Notes: generated from the letters alone by a model not told the origin. Positions 15,227 to 23,062 are shown, counted from the stretch's first letter. The stretch: DNA of 64,000 nucleotides from Paraurantiacibacter namhicola (GCF_001687545.1 NZ_CP016545.1:682001-746000); one strand, 5' to 3'. Numbers and translations are program-made.

Positions 15227-18184
15227 ATGCGGCGGATGGTGAACTTGGCCGCAGGGGCGATGCTGGCGGCGACGCCGCTGGCGGCTCTCGCGCAGGACGC
15301 AGAGGACAGCGAGGCGGCTGCCGCCGCCCCCGCCGCGCAGCTCGATCCCGAAACCGCCGCGCTTTCGCAGGAGATCGCCACCCTCGAAGGGCAGGATCCT
15401 GCGCGCGATCCGGCAGGCGATTTGCCGAAACTGATCGACCTGCATGCAAGGGCCACGGCCAATGGCAAGGTCCCGCCGCTCGACATGGGGCTGCTCGCGT
15501 CCGAAATCGGCGGGCGGCATTTCTACCTGCGCGACTATCCCGAAGCGGCCCGCTGGTACCAGCGCGCAGGCGTCTGGCTGGAGAAAGGCGGCGCCTCGCC
15601 CGAAGAGATGTCCGGCCTCTATAACAACACGGCCACCATCCTTGCCGCCAGCGGCCAGTACGAAGAAGCGCGCGCCACGCATGAAAAGGCGCTGGCCATC
15701 CGCATGGAGATGGAAGGCGGGCGCGGGGCGAAGACCGCCTCCTCGCTGTTCGGCATCGGCTATGTCCTCTTCCGCCAGGGCCGGGTGGAGGAATCCGTGC
15801 CCTATTTCCGCGAATCCGTGGTGCAGCAGGTGGAGTTCGCACCGCCGGACGATCCCAACACCGTGATCCGCATGACCTCGCTGGCGTCCGTGCTGGGCCG
15901 GTCCGGGCGCGAGGGAGAGGCGCTGTCTTGGGCTCGCCGGGCCGAGGCGATCGGGCGTGAATACCTGGGCGAGGATCACCAGACCTATGCCGTCGCGCTC
16001 AACAACCTCGGCAATTCACTGATCGAGAACGGACTTTACCAGGAAGCCCTGCCCATCCTGCGCCAAACGCTGACCGTGCGGCGCAACACCGTGGGCCCGG
16101 ACGCGCCGGGCACGGCGATCTCCATGCGTAACCTCGCCACAGTCCTGAAAGTTACGGGGCAGACGGAGGAGGCCGAGGCGCTGAACGCCGATGCCATCAC
16201 CGTGCTGGAAGCCAGCGGCGACACCGAAACGCCTGACGCGCTGCCTTACATGTATGCCGATGCGGCCGGATTTGCTGCCATGCGCGGAGACTGGCCGGAA
16301 TACGACCGGCTGGCCGCCCGCGCCATCGCGCTGGCCGATGCGGCGCTGGGGCCGGATGACCACAACCGCGCGATGATCCACCTCTACCACGCGCGCTGGC
16401 TGTCCGAACGGGGGCAGCATGCAGAGGCGCTGGCCATCGCCCAGGAATGGGTGCCGGTCATGGCCGCCGCCCTGATCGACACGCATCCCGACCGGCTGTG
16501 GGCAGAGATGCTGCTGCAATCGCTGAAGGCGCGGGTGGACGGCGCGCCGGACTGGGCCGCCGCCGATGGCGCGCTGGGGCGGCTGGAAGGCAAGCTGACG
16601 GATCTCGCCACGCCGGACCGGCAATTGGTGCGCGAGGCCCGCACGCACCGCGATGCCGCGATGCTGTACATGGATTTTGCCCTGCGCAGCCGCGATCACG
16701 CACGCGCAGTGCGCGCCATGCAGCTGGTCTCGATGACGGACCTGGCGCTGGGCCAGCAATTTGGTGGCGGCGATGCCGCCGGCGGGGAGGCGGACACGGC
16801 CGCGGACGCCGATGCCTTTACCGCGCGGCGCGTTTTCCTGGCCCTGTCGCGCAAGACGGACGAGCTGGCGCTGCGCGAGGCGAGCGCGCTGGAGGCCGGT
16901 GACGAGGACCTCGCCGCGCAAATCGCACAGCAGCGTGCCGCCAGCAGCGATGCGCGCGACGCGGCCCGCTCGGCCTTGCTGGCGGAACACCCCGGCTTCG
17001 TGGAGCGGTACCGCCCGCGGCCCGTGGAGCTGGCCGAGCTGCAGGCCCGGCTGGGCGAGCGCGATATCCTGCTGATCCCGATCGAGGGGGAACGCACGGG
17101 CTGGATGATCCGGATCGAGCGGGACCGCGTATCCGCGCACCCATTCGAACTCGCGCCTATGCGCGGCCATGTCTTGGCCATTCGCGAAGCCGTGGATCCG
17201 CCGGGCGGCGGCGCCCTGCCGGCCTTCCCCCGCGCCGATGCGCTGGGCCTGTACCGCATGCTGTTCCCGCAGGGCATTAAGCAGGATGCGAACGTGCTGC
17301 TGTATGGCGGGCAGACGCTGGCCAGCGTGCCCTTCGCCCTGATGCTGACCGACGATTGGGACGGCCCGCTTGCCGATGCGCCCTGGCTGCTGCGCCGTGC
17401 ATCGGTGCAGGTGGTGGGCAATCTGGGCCTGCTGCGCCGCGAACCTGCAGCCATGGAAGCGCAGGTGGAACTGCCGCGCTTTGCCGGCATTGGCGGCGTG
17501 GCATTCCCGGACGGCCCGGGCAATGCAGCACCAGACGCGGACGGAACAATGCAGCTGGCCGGAATCTTCCGCTCCGGCCGACCGGAGGCAGAACTGATCG
17601 CGGACCTGCCCCCGCTGCCGGAAGCCCCGGCCGAATTGCGCGCCATCGCCTCGGCCCTTGGCGGGCAGGACGAACTGGTCCTGCTGGGCGGGGACGCGGC
17701 GGAGGAGAATTTCAAGCGCGCGGACCTGTCCGGATATTCGGTCATCGCCTTTGCCACGCACGGCCTGGTCGCGGGCGAACTGCGCGGGCTGTGGGAGCCG
17801 GCGCTGCTGCTGGGCACAGGCGAGGGCAGCGGCGAGGACGGCCTGCTGGGCGCGAGCGAGATCGCGCAATTGCGGCTGGATGCGGACCTGGTGATCCTGT
17901 CCGCCTGCAACACCGCCGCCGGGCTGGACGGGCAGGCGCCGGTCTATTCCGGGCTCGCCACATCCTTCGCCCAGGCTGGTGCGCGCAGCCTGATGCTGAG
18001 CCATTGGCGCGTGCGGGACGATGCCGCCGCCCGCCTGACGGTGGGGACGGTAGAGGGCATGGTGTCCGGGCTCAGCCGGCCCGATGCGCTGCGCCGCGCG
18101 CAATTGTCGCTGATGGCGGACGAGGGCGTGCCCGATGCGGCCCATCCGGCCATCTGGGCACCCTTCGTCATCATCGAGAACTGA
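15227..18184 (+). CDS. Secreted TPR-CHAT domain protein (caspase-like protease candidate)
   Basis: 985 aa. A signal peptide (residues 1-23, ending 'LAALAQ') directs export. Residues 60-480 hold tetratricopeptide-like repeats ('LYNNTATILAASGQYEEARA', 'ALNNLGNSLIENGLYQEAL', 'SMRNLATVLKVTGQTEEAE'). The C-terminal ~280 residues form a CHAT domain (clan CD caspase/separase fold) with the expected dyad His845 ('ATHGLV') and Cys894 ('LSACNTAAG') and the typical ending 'IWAPFVIIEN'. The protein is intact and both catalytic residues are present. Known CHAT proteins include the bacterial separase-like TPR-CHAT proteases, but those usually act in the cytoplasm; here the substrate is unknown. No gasdermin or effector gene is adjacent. 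Confidence 0.9.
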   Translation: MRRMVNLAAGAMLAATPLAALAQDAEDSEAAAAAPAAQLDPETAALSQEIATLEGQDPARDPAGDLPKLIDLHARATANGKVPPLDMGLLASEIGGRHFYLRDYPEAARWYQRAGVWLEKGGASPEEMSGLYNNTATILAASGQYEEARATHEKALAIRMEMEGGRGAKTASSLFGIGYVLFRQGRVEESVPYFRESVVQQVEFAPPDDPNTVIRMTSLASVLGRSGREGEALSWARRAEAIGREYLGEDHQTYAVALNNLGNSLIENGLYQEALPILRQTLTVRRNTVGPDAPGTAISMRNLATVLKVTGQTEEAEALNADAITVLEASGDTETPDALPYMYADAAGFAAMRGDWPEYDRLAARAIALADAALGPDDHNRAMIHLYHARWLSERGQHAEALAIAQEWVPVMAAALIDTHPDRLWAEMLLQSLKARVDGAPDWAAADGALGRLEGKLTDLATPDRQLVREARTHRDAAMLYMDFALRSRDHARAVRAMQLVSMTDLALGQQFGGGDAAGGEADTAADADAFTARRVFLALSRKTDELALREASALEAGDEDLAAQIAQQRAASSDARDAARSALLAEHPGFVERYRPRPVELAELQARLGERDILLIPIEGERTGWMIRIERDRVSAHPFELAPMRGHVLAIREAVDPPGGGALPAFPRADALGLYRMLFPQGIKQDANVLLYGGQTLASVPFALMLTDDWDGPLADAPWLLRRASVQVVGNLGLLRREPAAMEAQVELPRFAGIGGVAFPDGPGNAAPDADGTMQLAGIFRSGRPEAELIADLPPLPEAPAELRAIASALGGQDELVLLGGDAAEENFKRADLSGYSVIAFATHGLVAGELRGLWEPALLLGTGEGSGEDGLLGASEIAQLRLDADLVILSACNTAAGLDGQAPVYSGLATSFAQAGARSLMLSHWRVRDDAAARLTVGTVEGMVSGLSRPDALRRAQLSLMADEGVPDAAHPAIWAPFVIIEN

Positions 18185-18204
18185 GCGGGCGCTCGCCCAC
18201 GCAA

Positions 18205-18239
18205 AAGCCCCGCCACCCGAGGGGCCGGGGGCGGGGCTT
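18205..18239. terminator. Terminator hairpin between convergent genes
   Basis: AAGCCCCGCC (18205-18214) pairs with GGCGGGGCTT (18230-18239). The A-run on the left gives a T-run when read on the minus strand, so it best fits the end of the DUF2171 gene but probably stops both transcripts. Confidence 0.7.
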
Positions 18240-18280
18240 CGTGTGACCCGCACAATTGCGCGGGCGAGAGAACTTTATCG

Positions 18281-18523
18281 TCAGGCGGCTTCCGTCGCCT
18301 TGTTGCCAAGGCCTTCCGGGATGCGCGCATCCTGCTTCAGGTAGACGCGGTTGTCTTCGACCTTCTCGACATCTTCCATGCTCAGGAAGTGGTGCATGTC
18401 ATCCATGCTGTCGGACTTGGTCAGCTTGATCTGGCCGTCATCGACATCGTCGACGGTGCCGACGTGCTGGCCTTCGAAATTGCTGACTTCCATGTGCTCC
18501 TTGATGCGCCACTTCTCGAACAT
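18281..18523 (-). CDS. DUF2171 domain protein
   Basis: 80 aa, soluble and acidic, matching the PRC-barrel-like DUF2171 pattern: 'MEVSNFEGQHVGTVDDVDDG' followed by 'IKLTKSDS' and a 'FLSMEDVEKVEDNRVYL' strand. Family function is not established; relatives are often stress- or envelope-associated. It converges on the TPR-CHAT gene across the hairpin at 18205-18239. Confidence 0.85.
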   Translation of the reverse strand: MFEKWRIKEHMEVSNFEGQHVGTVDDVDDGQIKLTKSDSMDDMHHFLSMEDVEKVEDNRVYLKQDARIPEGLGNKATEAA

Positions 18524-18700
18524 GTTTTATCCTTTTTCCTTAATGGGTTATGTGAGGATAACGGCCAGGGCAGGCAGGTCGTTCCGCAGCCCGTCGCAGC
18601 CATGAAACAGCTCGCTGCAATGGTGAGGTCTCAGGGCGTGACGCAAAGGGTAATGGTCCACCGGGGGCCAGCCTAAGAGATATTTAACCACCCTGCGGCT

Positions 18701-19087
18701 ATGCCCGCCGTCATGGCTACGCGCCCATCATCTGCCACGCCCGCTCGGCGTGCTGCGCCCGGTTCCCGCTATCATGGATCGCGGGACCTCAACTGGTCGC
18801 GCTATGTTGCCTTGTACCTGGCCCAGGCAGGCTGGGTGATCCTGGGCGTCTACCTCTGGCAGAACGCCTTCTGGCCATCGACCTGCCAGCCCGAAGGCCT
18901 GCTGGACACAGCACTTTGCAGCCTGCGCCTGCCGGACAACCGGGGCTGGGTGGAAGCCGCGCTGATGACCTGGCTGTGGTCCACCCCGATCCTGATCCTG
19001 CTGGAATTCAGCCGCTGGACCAAGATCTGGGAAAAGCGGCGCGAGGCGACCAAGCTTCCGCCGCGCGGCAAGCACCGCAAGGACTGA
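18701..19087 (+). CDS. Hypothetical membrane protein
   Basis: 128 aa with two hydrophobic segments (about residues 34-52 and 86-101) separated by a short loop containing two cysteines ('STCQPEG', 'ALCSLR'), and a basic C-terminal tail. Starts at 18701 or 18713; neither has a strong ribosome site. No family recognised. It converges with the next gene with a 15-nt gap. Confidence 0.6.
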   Translation: MPAVMATRPSSATPARRAAPGSRYHGSRDLNWSRYVALYLAQAGWVILGVYLWQNAFWPSTCQPEGLLDTALCSLRLPDNRGWVEAALMTWLWSTPILILLEFSRWTKIWEKRREATKLPPRGKHRKD

Positions 19088-19102
19088 ACCGGACGAGCCC
19101 CG

Positions 19103-19480
19103 TCAGTCGGTCGGCTGCGGATGCCCGCGGTCCAGTTTCTCCAGGCGCTCCTCGCCTTCCGCACCATAACCGCGGTCGCTCGGCTTGGGGGCATCGCCCT
19201 TGTCCTGCCCGTCGCCATGCGCGGCATGTTCCTTGGCCTGCAGCTGGTATTGCTGCGCTTCGGGCAGTCGGCTGGGGTGCGTTTCTTCGGCCTGCTGCTG
19301 GCGCGGTGCATCGGCGCCGTGGCCTTCTTCGCTCCCCGCATCCGCATCGTCCTGGCTGGCCTGGCGCGCATCGGCACGCGCCGCATCCTCGCGCGGCCCG
19401 GTCCGCTCGATCCCGCCCGGCTCGCTGCCATTGGGGTTAAACGTCACATTGCGCGAATCCTTCGGTTCATACTGGCCCAT
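19103..19480 (-). CDS. Disordered hydrophilic protein
   Basis: 125 aa from ATG 19480 with an excellent AAAAGGAG ribosome site. The composition is extreme: rich in Asp, Glu, Gln, Ala, Gly and Pro, with no Cys or Trp and almost no hydrophobic residues, so it is almost certainly intrinsically disordered. The N-terminus 'MGQYEPKDSRNVTFNPN' looks more ordered. Such proteins can be hydrophilin-like stress protectants, but nothing here proves that. Confidence 0.65.
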   Translation of the reverse strand: MGQYEPKDSRNVTFNPNGSEPGGIERTGPREDAARADARQASQDDADAGSEEGHGADAPRQQQAEETHPSRLPEAQQYQLQAKEHAAHGDGQDKGDAPKPSDRGYGAEGEERLEKLDRGHPQPTD

Positions 19481-19638
19481 TGCTCGTCTCCTTTTCGTGG
19501 AGTCCAATGGATGGCGCCGCGCAGGTGTTCCGGCTTTGCGCTTTCCTCCACATCTTTATCCCCGATAAAGCGCCCGGCGGCCCCTTCGCATGCAGGCCGC
19601 GCGTGGCATAATCCCTGGTCTAGGAAAGATTCGCACCG

Positions 19639-19686
19639 ATCCCGTAATTTGTGGGATTCACAAGTGCGAAACACTATCTATAGTGG
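19639..19686. promoter_or_regulatory. Paired NrdR boxes upstream of nrdB
   Basis: ACACTATCTATAGTGG (19671-19686) is one base away from the core of the NrdR consensus. Exactly 32 nt upstream, 19639-19654 ends in the same half-site GTGG and keeps several other positions, which fits the usual tandem arrangement of NrdR boxes three helical turns apart. Confidence 0.65.
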
Positions 19687-19743
19687 TGCACGGCCCCGCG
19701 CTGCCACCACATGCATGCTGCAAACCGCAAGGAATTTGATCCG

Positions 19744-20799
19744 ATGTCCCTTCTCGAAGCCCGCAAGACCTACAAGCCCTTCGAATATCCCTGGGCCTAC
19801 GAATTCTGGAAGCGCCAGCAGCAGATCCACTGGATGCCGGAAGAGGTGCCGCTGGGCGAGGATTGCCGCGACTGGGCGCAGAACCTGTCCGATCACGAGC
19901 GCAACCTGCTCACGCAGATCTTCCGCTTCTTCACGCAGGCGGACGTGGAAGTGCAGGATTGCTACCACGAGAAATACGGCCGCGTGTTCAAGCCGACCGA
20001 GATCAAGATGATGCTCGCCGCCTTCTCCAACATGGAGACGGTGCATATCGCGGCCTATTCCCACCTGCTCGACACGATCGGCATGCCGGAAAGCGAATAC
20101 GGCATGTTCCTCGAATATGAGGAGATGAAGGACAAGCACGATTACCTGCAGGAATTCGGCGTCGACACGGACGAGGATATCGCCCGCACGCTCGCCATGT
20201 TCGGTGGCTTCACCGAAGGGCTGCAGCTGTTCGCCAGCTTCGCCATGCTGATGAACTTCCCGCGCTTCAACAAGATGAAGGGCATGGGGCAGATCGTCAG
20301 CTGGTCCGTGCGCGACGAGAGCCTGCACTGCGAAGGCATCATCAAGATGTTTCACACCTTCTGCGAGGAGCGCGACTGCCTGACCAAGTCCGTGAAGGAA
20401 GACATCATGGACATGTGCCAGAAGACGGTGCGACTGGAAGATGCCTTCATCGACCTCGCCTTCGACGCCGGCCCCGTGCCCGGCATGACGGCGAAGGAGA
20501 TCAAGAAGTATATCCGCTACATCGCGGACTGGCGCCTGGGCCAGCTGGGCCTGCCCAGCATCTATATGGTGGAAGACCACCCCCTGCCCTGGCTCGCCCC
20601 GCTGCTGAACGGCGTGGAGCACGCCAACTTCTTCGAAACCCGCGCGACCGAATATTCCAAGGGCGCCACCAAGGGCGACTGGCAGAGCGTGTGGTCGAGC
20701 TTCGACAAGCGCAAGGGCGCGGGCGCTGCGGCGAATGCCGAGAACGACGCCGAGGCGGACGGGCCGGGGCTGTTCGGGGAGACCGAGGCGGCGGAGTAG
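19744..20799 (+). CDS. nrdB: Ribonucleoside-diphosphate reductase class Ia, beta subunit
   Basis: 351 aa diiron radical subunit. Visible ligands: Asp67 ('TQADVEV'), Glu98 and His101 ('METVHIAAYSHLL'), a later Glu in 'GGFTEG', and Glu/His in 'RDESLHCEG'. Tyr105 aligns with the radical Tyr122 of the E. coli enzyme, so a tyrosyl radical is expected. There is no N-terminal ATP-cone, as in NrdA here. Start ATG 19744 follows AAGGAA. The C-terminal tail ('GPGLFGETEAAE') is the part expected to bind NrdA. Confidence 0.96.
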   Translation: MSLLEARKTYKPFEYPWAYEFWKRQQQIHWMPEEVPLGEDCRDWAQNLSDHERNLLTQIFRFFTQADVEVQDCYHEKYGRVFKPTEIKMMLAAFSNMETVHIAAYSHLLDTIGMPESEYGMFLEYEEMKDKHDYLQEFGVDTDEDIARTLAMFGGFTEGLQLFASFAMLMNFPRFNKMKGMGQIVSWSVRDESLHCEGIIKMFHTFCEERDCLTKSVKEDIMDMCQKTVRLEDAFIDLAFDAGPVPGMTAKEIKKYIRYIADWRLGQLGLPSIYMVEDHPLPWLAPLLNGVEHANFFETRATEYSKGATKGDWQSVWSSFDKRKGAGAAANAENDAEADGPGLFGETEAAE

Positions 20800-20814
20800 T
20801 CGAAATTTCTTAGG

Positions 20815-20829
20815 TTGATCTCAGATCAA
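20815..20829. repeat. Palindrome TTGATCTCAGATCAA, left copy
   Basis: A 7-bp-arm perfect palindrome (8-bp arms if the flanking G/C at 20814/20830 is included), 41 nt before the toxin-candidate ATG. The same 15-bp core with a different central base recurs at 21798-21812, just after the antitoxin-candidate stop. It could be an autoregulatory operator or a boundary mark of the cassette. Confidence 0.7.
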
Positions 20830-20870
20830 CGAATCGTTAAGGTCTTGGAGCCAGTAAGAGGAATCTGAGG

Positions 20871-21170
20871 ATGGCAGACCCAGCCCTTTCGATTACAGAT
20901 GAGTATGTCCAGAACGTTTTGGCACTCGTGGGTTGCGGGATTAGCTGGCCGGTCGCGGTCAGCAAGTCCGTTCAGGAGCAAGGTCTCCATCCCTTTGATG
21001 TGACTTATGTCATGACTCATGGCAAGGTTGTAGAAACAGAAAAGGAGACAGCGGATGGGGCGAATTACGTCATGATTGGGCGCAACTGTGACGAAGTTCA
21101 AATCCGCGTCGAGTTTTGGCTCGACCCAAATCATTTCGATGTGCGGATACTTACCGTCCAACGCATCTAG
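20871..21170 (+). CDS. DUF4258-like protein, candidate toxin
   Basis: 99 aa, no signal peptide. The layout follows DUF4258 proteins (BECR-fold toxins of the BrnT/MqsR kind): an N-terminal helix 'ITDEYVQNVLALVG', a central 'FDVTYVMTHGKVVETE' block, then strands 'NYVMIGRNCDEVQIRVEFW' and 'DVRILTVQ'. It sits 10 nt before a gene with an MqsA/YgiT-like helix-turn-helix, the usual toxin-first order of MqsRA-type modules. GC is about 45-50%, far below the window, indicating transfer. The RNase activity of MqsR-type toxins is known for the family; here it is only inferred. Confidence 0.65.
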   Translation: MADPALSITDEYVQNVLALVGCGISWPVAVSKSVQEQGLHPFDVTYVMTHGKVVETEKETADGANYVMIGRNCDEVQIRVEFWLDPNHFDVRILTVQRI

Positions 21171-21180
21171 GAGTTCAAAA

Positions 21181-21792
21181 ATGTCCAAAACAATGAAGGG
21201 TGCGGCCAGCGCTCCTTCTGAGTATTGCCTGGACGATCTTGGAACTTCATTCAAGGTTGTCTTGGTGGACTCGGTACAGGAGCGGAATGGCCCCATGGGA
21301 CCTGAGGTTTACATTCCCGACTACCAAGGACTGCTCAAGCAGATAGCTGTGGTTCGCGCGTTTCACCCAGCTAAATTGAAAGCGGGCGACATACAGTTTT
21401 TGCGGAAGAGCCTCGGAATAAAGTCAAAAGAGTTAGCGGTAAGGCTTGATATCTCACCTGAGCACATGTCGCGTTGTGAATCCGGTGATAAAACACTTGC
21501 TCCCAATAGCGAGAAAGTTTTGCGCTATCTGATTGTCTGGGAGGCGCTTTCTGTCGCACAGAAGGCGCTGCAGAAAGCTGCCGAGAAGTCGGATGCAGAG
21601 CTAGACCATTTTCTGTCCAAAATATCGGAGATTACCGAGAGAGTTGAGAAGTTGATGGACGGCTTAACGATCGATCCGCTTCATAATGCAGAGGAGGAGT
21701 TGGTCTTCCACTTCACATTGGTCTCGCACGACGAAAGCGCGCCTGCCAACGATGATGGGGAGGCGCCAGCACGAGAATGGCTGGCTGCTTAA
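21181..21792 (+). CDS. MqsA/YgiT-like helix-turn-helix protein, candidate antitoxin
   Basis: 203 aa from ATG 21181. The middle matches the antitoxin pattern: 'IPDYQGLLKQIAVV' leads to 'AGDIQFLRKSLGIKSKELAV' and then 'RLDISPEHMSRCESGDKTL', where the usual 'SRWE.G' is 'SRCESG'. The N-terminal part lacks the two CxxC zinc motifs of MqsA. The C-terminal ~70 residues form a helical, acidic extension ending 'EAPAREWLAA'. Low GC like its partner. It probably binds the toxin candidate and autoregulates through the palindromes on either side (inference). Confidence 0.65.
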   Translation: MSKTMKGAASAPSEYCLDDLGTSFKVVLVDSVQERNGPMGPEVYIPDYQGLLKQIAVVRAFHPAKLKAGDIQFLRKSLGIKSKELAVRLDISPEHMSRCESGDKTLAPNSEKVLRYLIVWEALSVAQKALQKAAEKSDAELDHFLSKISEITERVEKLMDGLTIDPLHNAEEELVFHFTLVSHDESAPANDDGEAPAREWLAA

Positions 21793-21797
21793 TCTTC

Positions 21798-21812
21798 TTG
21801 ATCTAAGATCAA
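21798..21812. repeat. Palindrome TTGATCTAAGATCAA, right copy
   Basis: Same 15-bp palindrome as at 20815-20829 apart from the central base, beginning 6 nt after the antitoxin-candidate stop. The two copies lie 983 bp apart and exactly bracket the two-gene cassette. Confidence 0.7.
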
Positions 21813-21838
21813 TCCCGCTTTATAGCCTGAAATGCGAA

Positions 21839-21867
21839 GGGCGGGTGCCGTTCCAGCGGCCCCGCCC
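21839..21867 (+). terminator. Terminator after the toxin-antitoxin-like pair
   Basis: GGGCGGG (21839-21845) pairs with CCCGCCC (21861-21867); inside, GCCG pairs with CGGC around a 6-nt loop, with one bulged T. TTGTT follows shortly after. A second palindrome, CACCCACTCAGTGGGTG at 21876-21892, lies immediately downstream. Nothing else coding was seen in 21793-21976. Confidence 0.5.
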
Positions 21868-21976
21868 TCCTTGTTCACCCACTCAGTGGGTGGCTTGGTG
21901 AGGAGCATGCCTCAGCTAGCGCAGTTCGCATAGCTCCTGAATCGCAGCAAAGCAATGTGATGTAAGGAGCAGCTAT

Positions 21977-22183
21977 ATGGCCTACTATTATGTTAACAGG
22001 AACGCGCAAACTAACGGTGATCATGAGGTGCATCGCGTAGGATGCAATTTCATGCCGAAGCCTGAGAATCGTCAATACGTTGGCGATCATATGACGTGTG
22101 GTCCCGCAGTGCGCGAAGCAAAGCGTTTCTACGCGAAGGCGAATGGTTGCTACTATTGTAGCAATGCATGCCATACGACTTGA
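21977..22183 (+). CDS. Small Cys/His-rich protein of unknown function
   Basis: 68 aa with an excellent AAGGAG site. Ordered pattern of potential metal ligands: His17 and His20, Cys24 ('HRVGCNFMP'), His38 and Cys41 ('GDHMTCGPAV'), then 'GCYYCSNACHTT' with Cys58, Cys61, Cys65 and His66. I recall similar short proteins starting 'MAYYYVN' with a final 'CS..CHT' in diverse bacteria, but know no function. GC is low like the adjacent cassette, and it stands alone between two hairpin regions, suggesting acquired DNA. Confidence 0.7.
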   Translation: MAYYYVNRNAQTNGDHEVHRVGCNFMPKPENRQYVGDHMTCGPAVREAKRFYAKANGCYYCSNACHTT

Positions 22184-22195
22184 CTCTAAGAACCG

Positions 22196-22505
22196 CCCCT
22201 CCCGCTTGCGGGAGGGGTTGCAGAGCTTGGCGAACGGAGTGAGCCTAGCGGCGCGGGGTGGGCGCGGCGGGTCCGGCGGTTTTTTGCGGAGGTGCTGGGG
22301 GTGTTGGTCTGTTATTCGCCCACCCGGCTTCGCTAGGCGGCGCGCCGCCAAGCTGCGCTGCCGCTGGCGCCTACGCGCCATCTTCGACTCCCCGCAGGCG
22401 GGAGGGGGTTCTTGGGCTTTCTCATTACTGTTGCGCTGGCCCACCCCGCTGCGACTAACCAGCTTTGCTGGTAAGTCTCGCTCCCCTCCCGCTGGCGGGA
22501 GGGGG
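22196..22505. repeat. Hairpin-rich repeat cluster (REP-like)
   Basis: A non-coding stretch of about 320 nt with three related GC hairpins: CCCCTCCCGC/GCGGGAGGGG at 22196-22217, a related CTCCC...GGGAG hairpin at 22389-22408, and TCCCCTCCCGC/GCGGGAGGGGG at 22482-22505. A short ACCAGC/GCTGGT hairpin lies at 22458-22472. The first can terminate the 68-aa gene; the last abuts the DUF559 stop. I saw no ORF with coding character here. Confidence 0.6.
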
Positions 22506-22898
22506 TTACTGGCGCTCCTTTTTCAGGCGGTCGACTTCGGAGCGGATTGTCGTGATGACCGCTTCCGTGTCTTGCAGCACGTCCTCGTTCAGGAAGCGTA
22601 GCACGGTGTAGCCTTCGCGCTGCATCCAGGCGTCGCGCCTGGCGTCTGCCTCCGGGCGGGCATCGTGGCTCTCGCCGTCGCATTCCACCACCAGCTTCAG
22701 GCTGCGGCAGAGGAAGTCTGCGAAGAACGGGCCGACCGGCATCTGGCGGCTGAACTTCGCGCCTTGCCGGCTGGCGGAAAGGTGCTGCCACAACACGCGC
22801 TCCGCCGGAGTGGCGGCGCGGCGAAGTGTGCGGGCGCGTGCGGTGTTGCGGGGTTGCCAGCCGGGCATAGGCAATATCTGACCCGAGGGGCCCAACAT
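22506..22898 (-). CDS. DUF559 (VSR-like) endonuclease-fold protein
   Basis: 130 aa. Family blocks: 'RRAATPAERVLWQHLSA' at the N-terminus, then the PD-(D/E)XK-like core 'FFADFLCRSLKLVVECDGES' with acidic residues Asp and Glu, and 'REGYTVLRFLNEDVLQD'. DUF559 proteins are Vsr-related and often travel with repeats and mobile DNA; the activity is generally untested. Start 22898 follows GAGG; an ATG at 22868 is an alternative. It is embedded next to the hairpin cluster. Confidence 0.88.
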   Translation of the reverse strand: MLGPSGQILPMPGWQPRNTARARTLRRAATPAERVLWQHLSASRQGAKFSRQMPVGPFFADFLCRSLKLVVECDGESHDARPEADARRDAWMQREGYTVLRFLNEDVLQDTEAVITTIRSEVDRLKKERQ

Positions 22899-23062
22899 TG
22901 CAATCCTCGTGCACCCCCAAAGCTAACCCCGTAAAATCCAATGAAAAGGGTACTGGCGCGTTTCCGGCCCCTACTGGCTCGGTTCGGGGAGGGCGCGGCA
23001 AGCTAATGCTGGCGGGCTCCCCACATCAGGTGTGGCCATTCCGGCCGCGAAGGACACAGTCT

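Noticed and set aside
20800-22200. Integrative element or prophage remnant
   Set aside because: GC is low but there is no integrase, transposase, tRNA-end duplication or phage gene; only the small cassette is supported.
22196-22505. CRISPR array
   Set aside because: The repeated units are hairpins with irregular spacing and no unique spacers.
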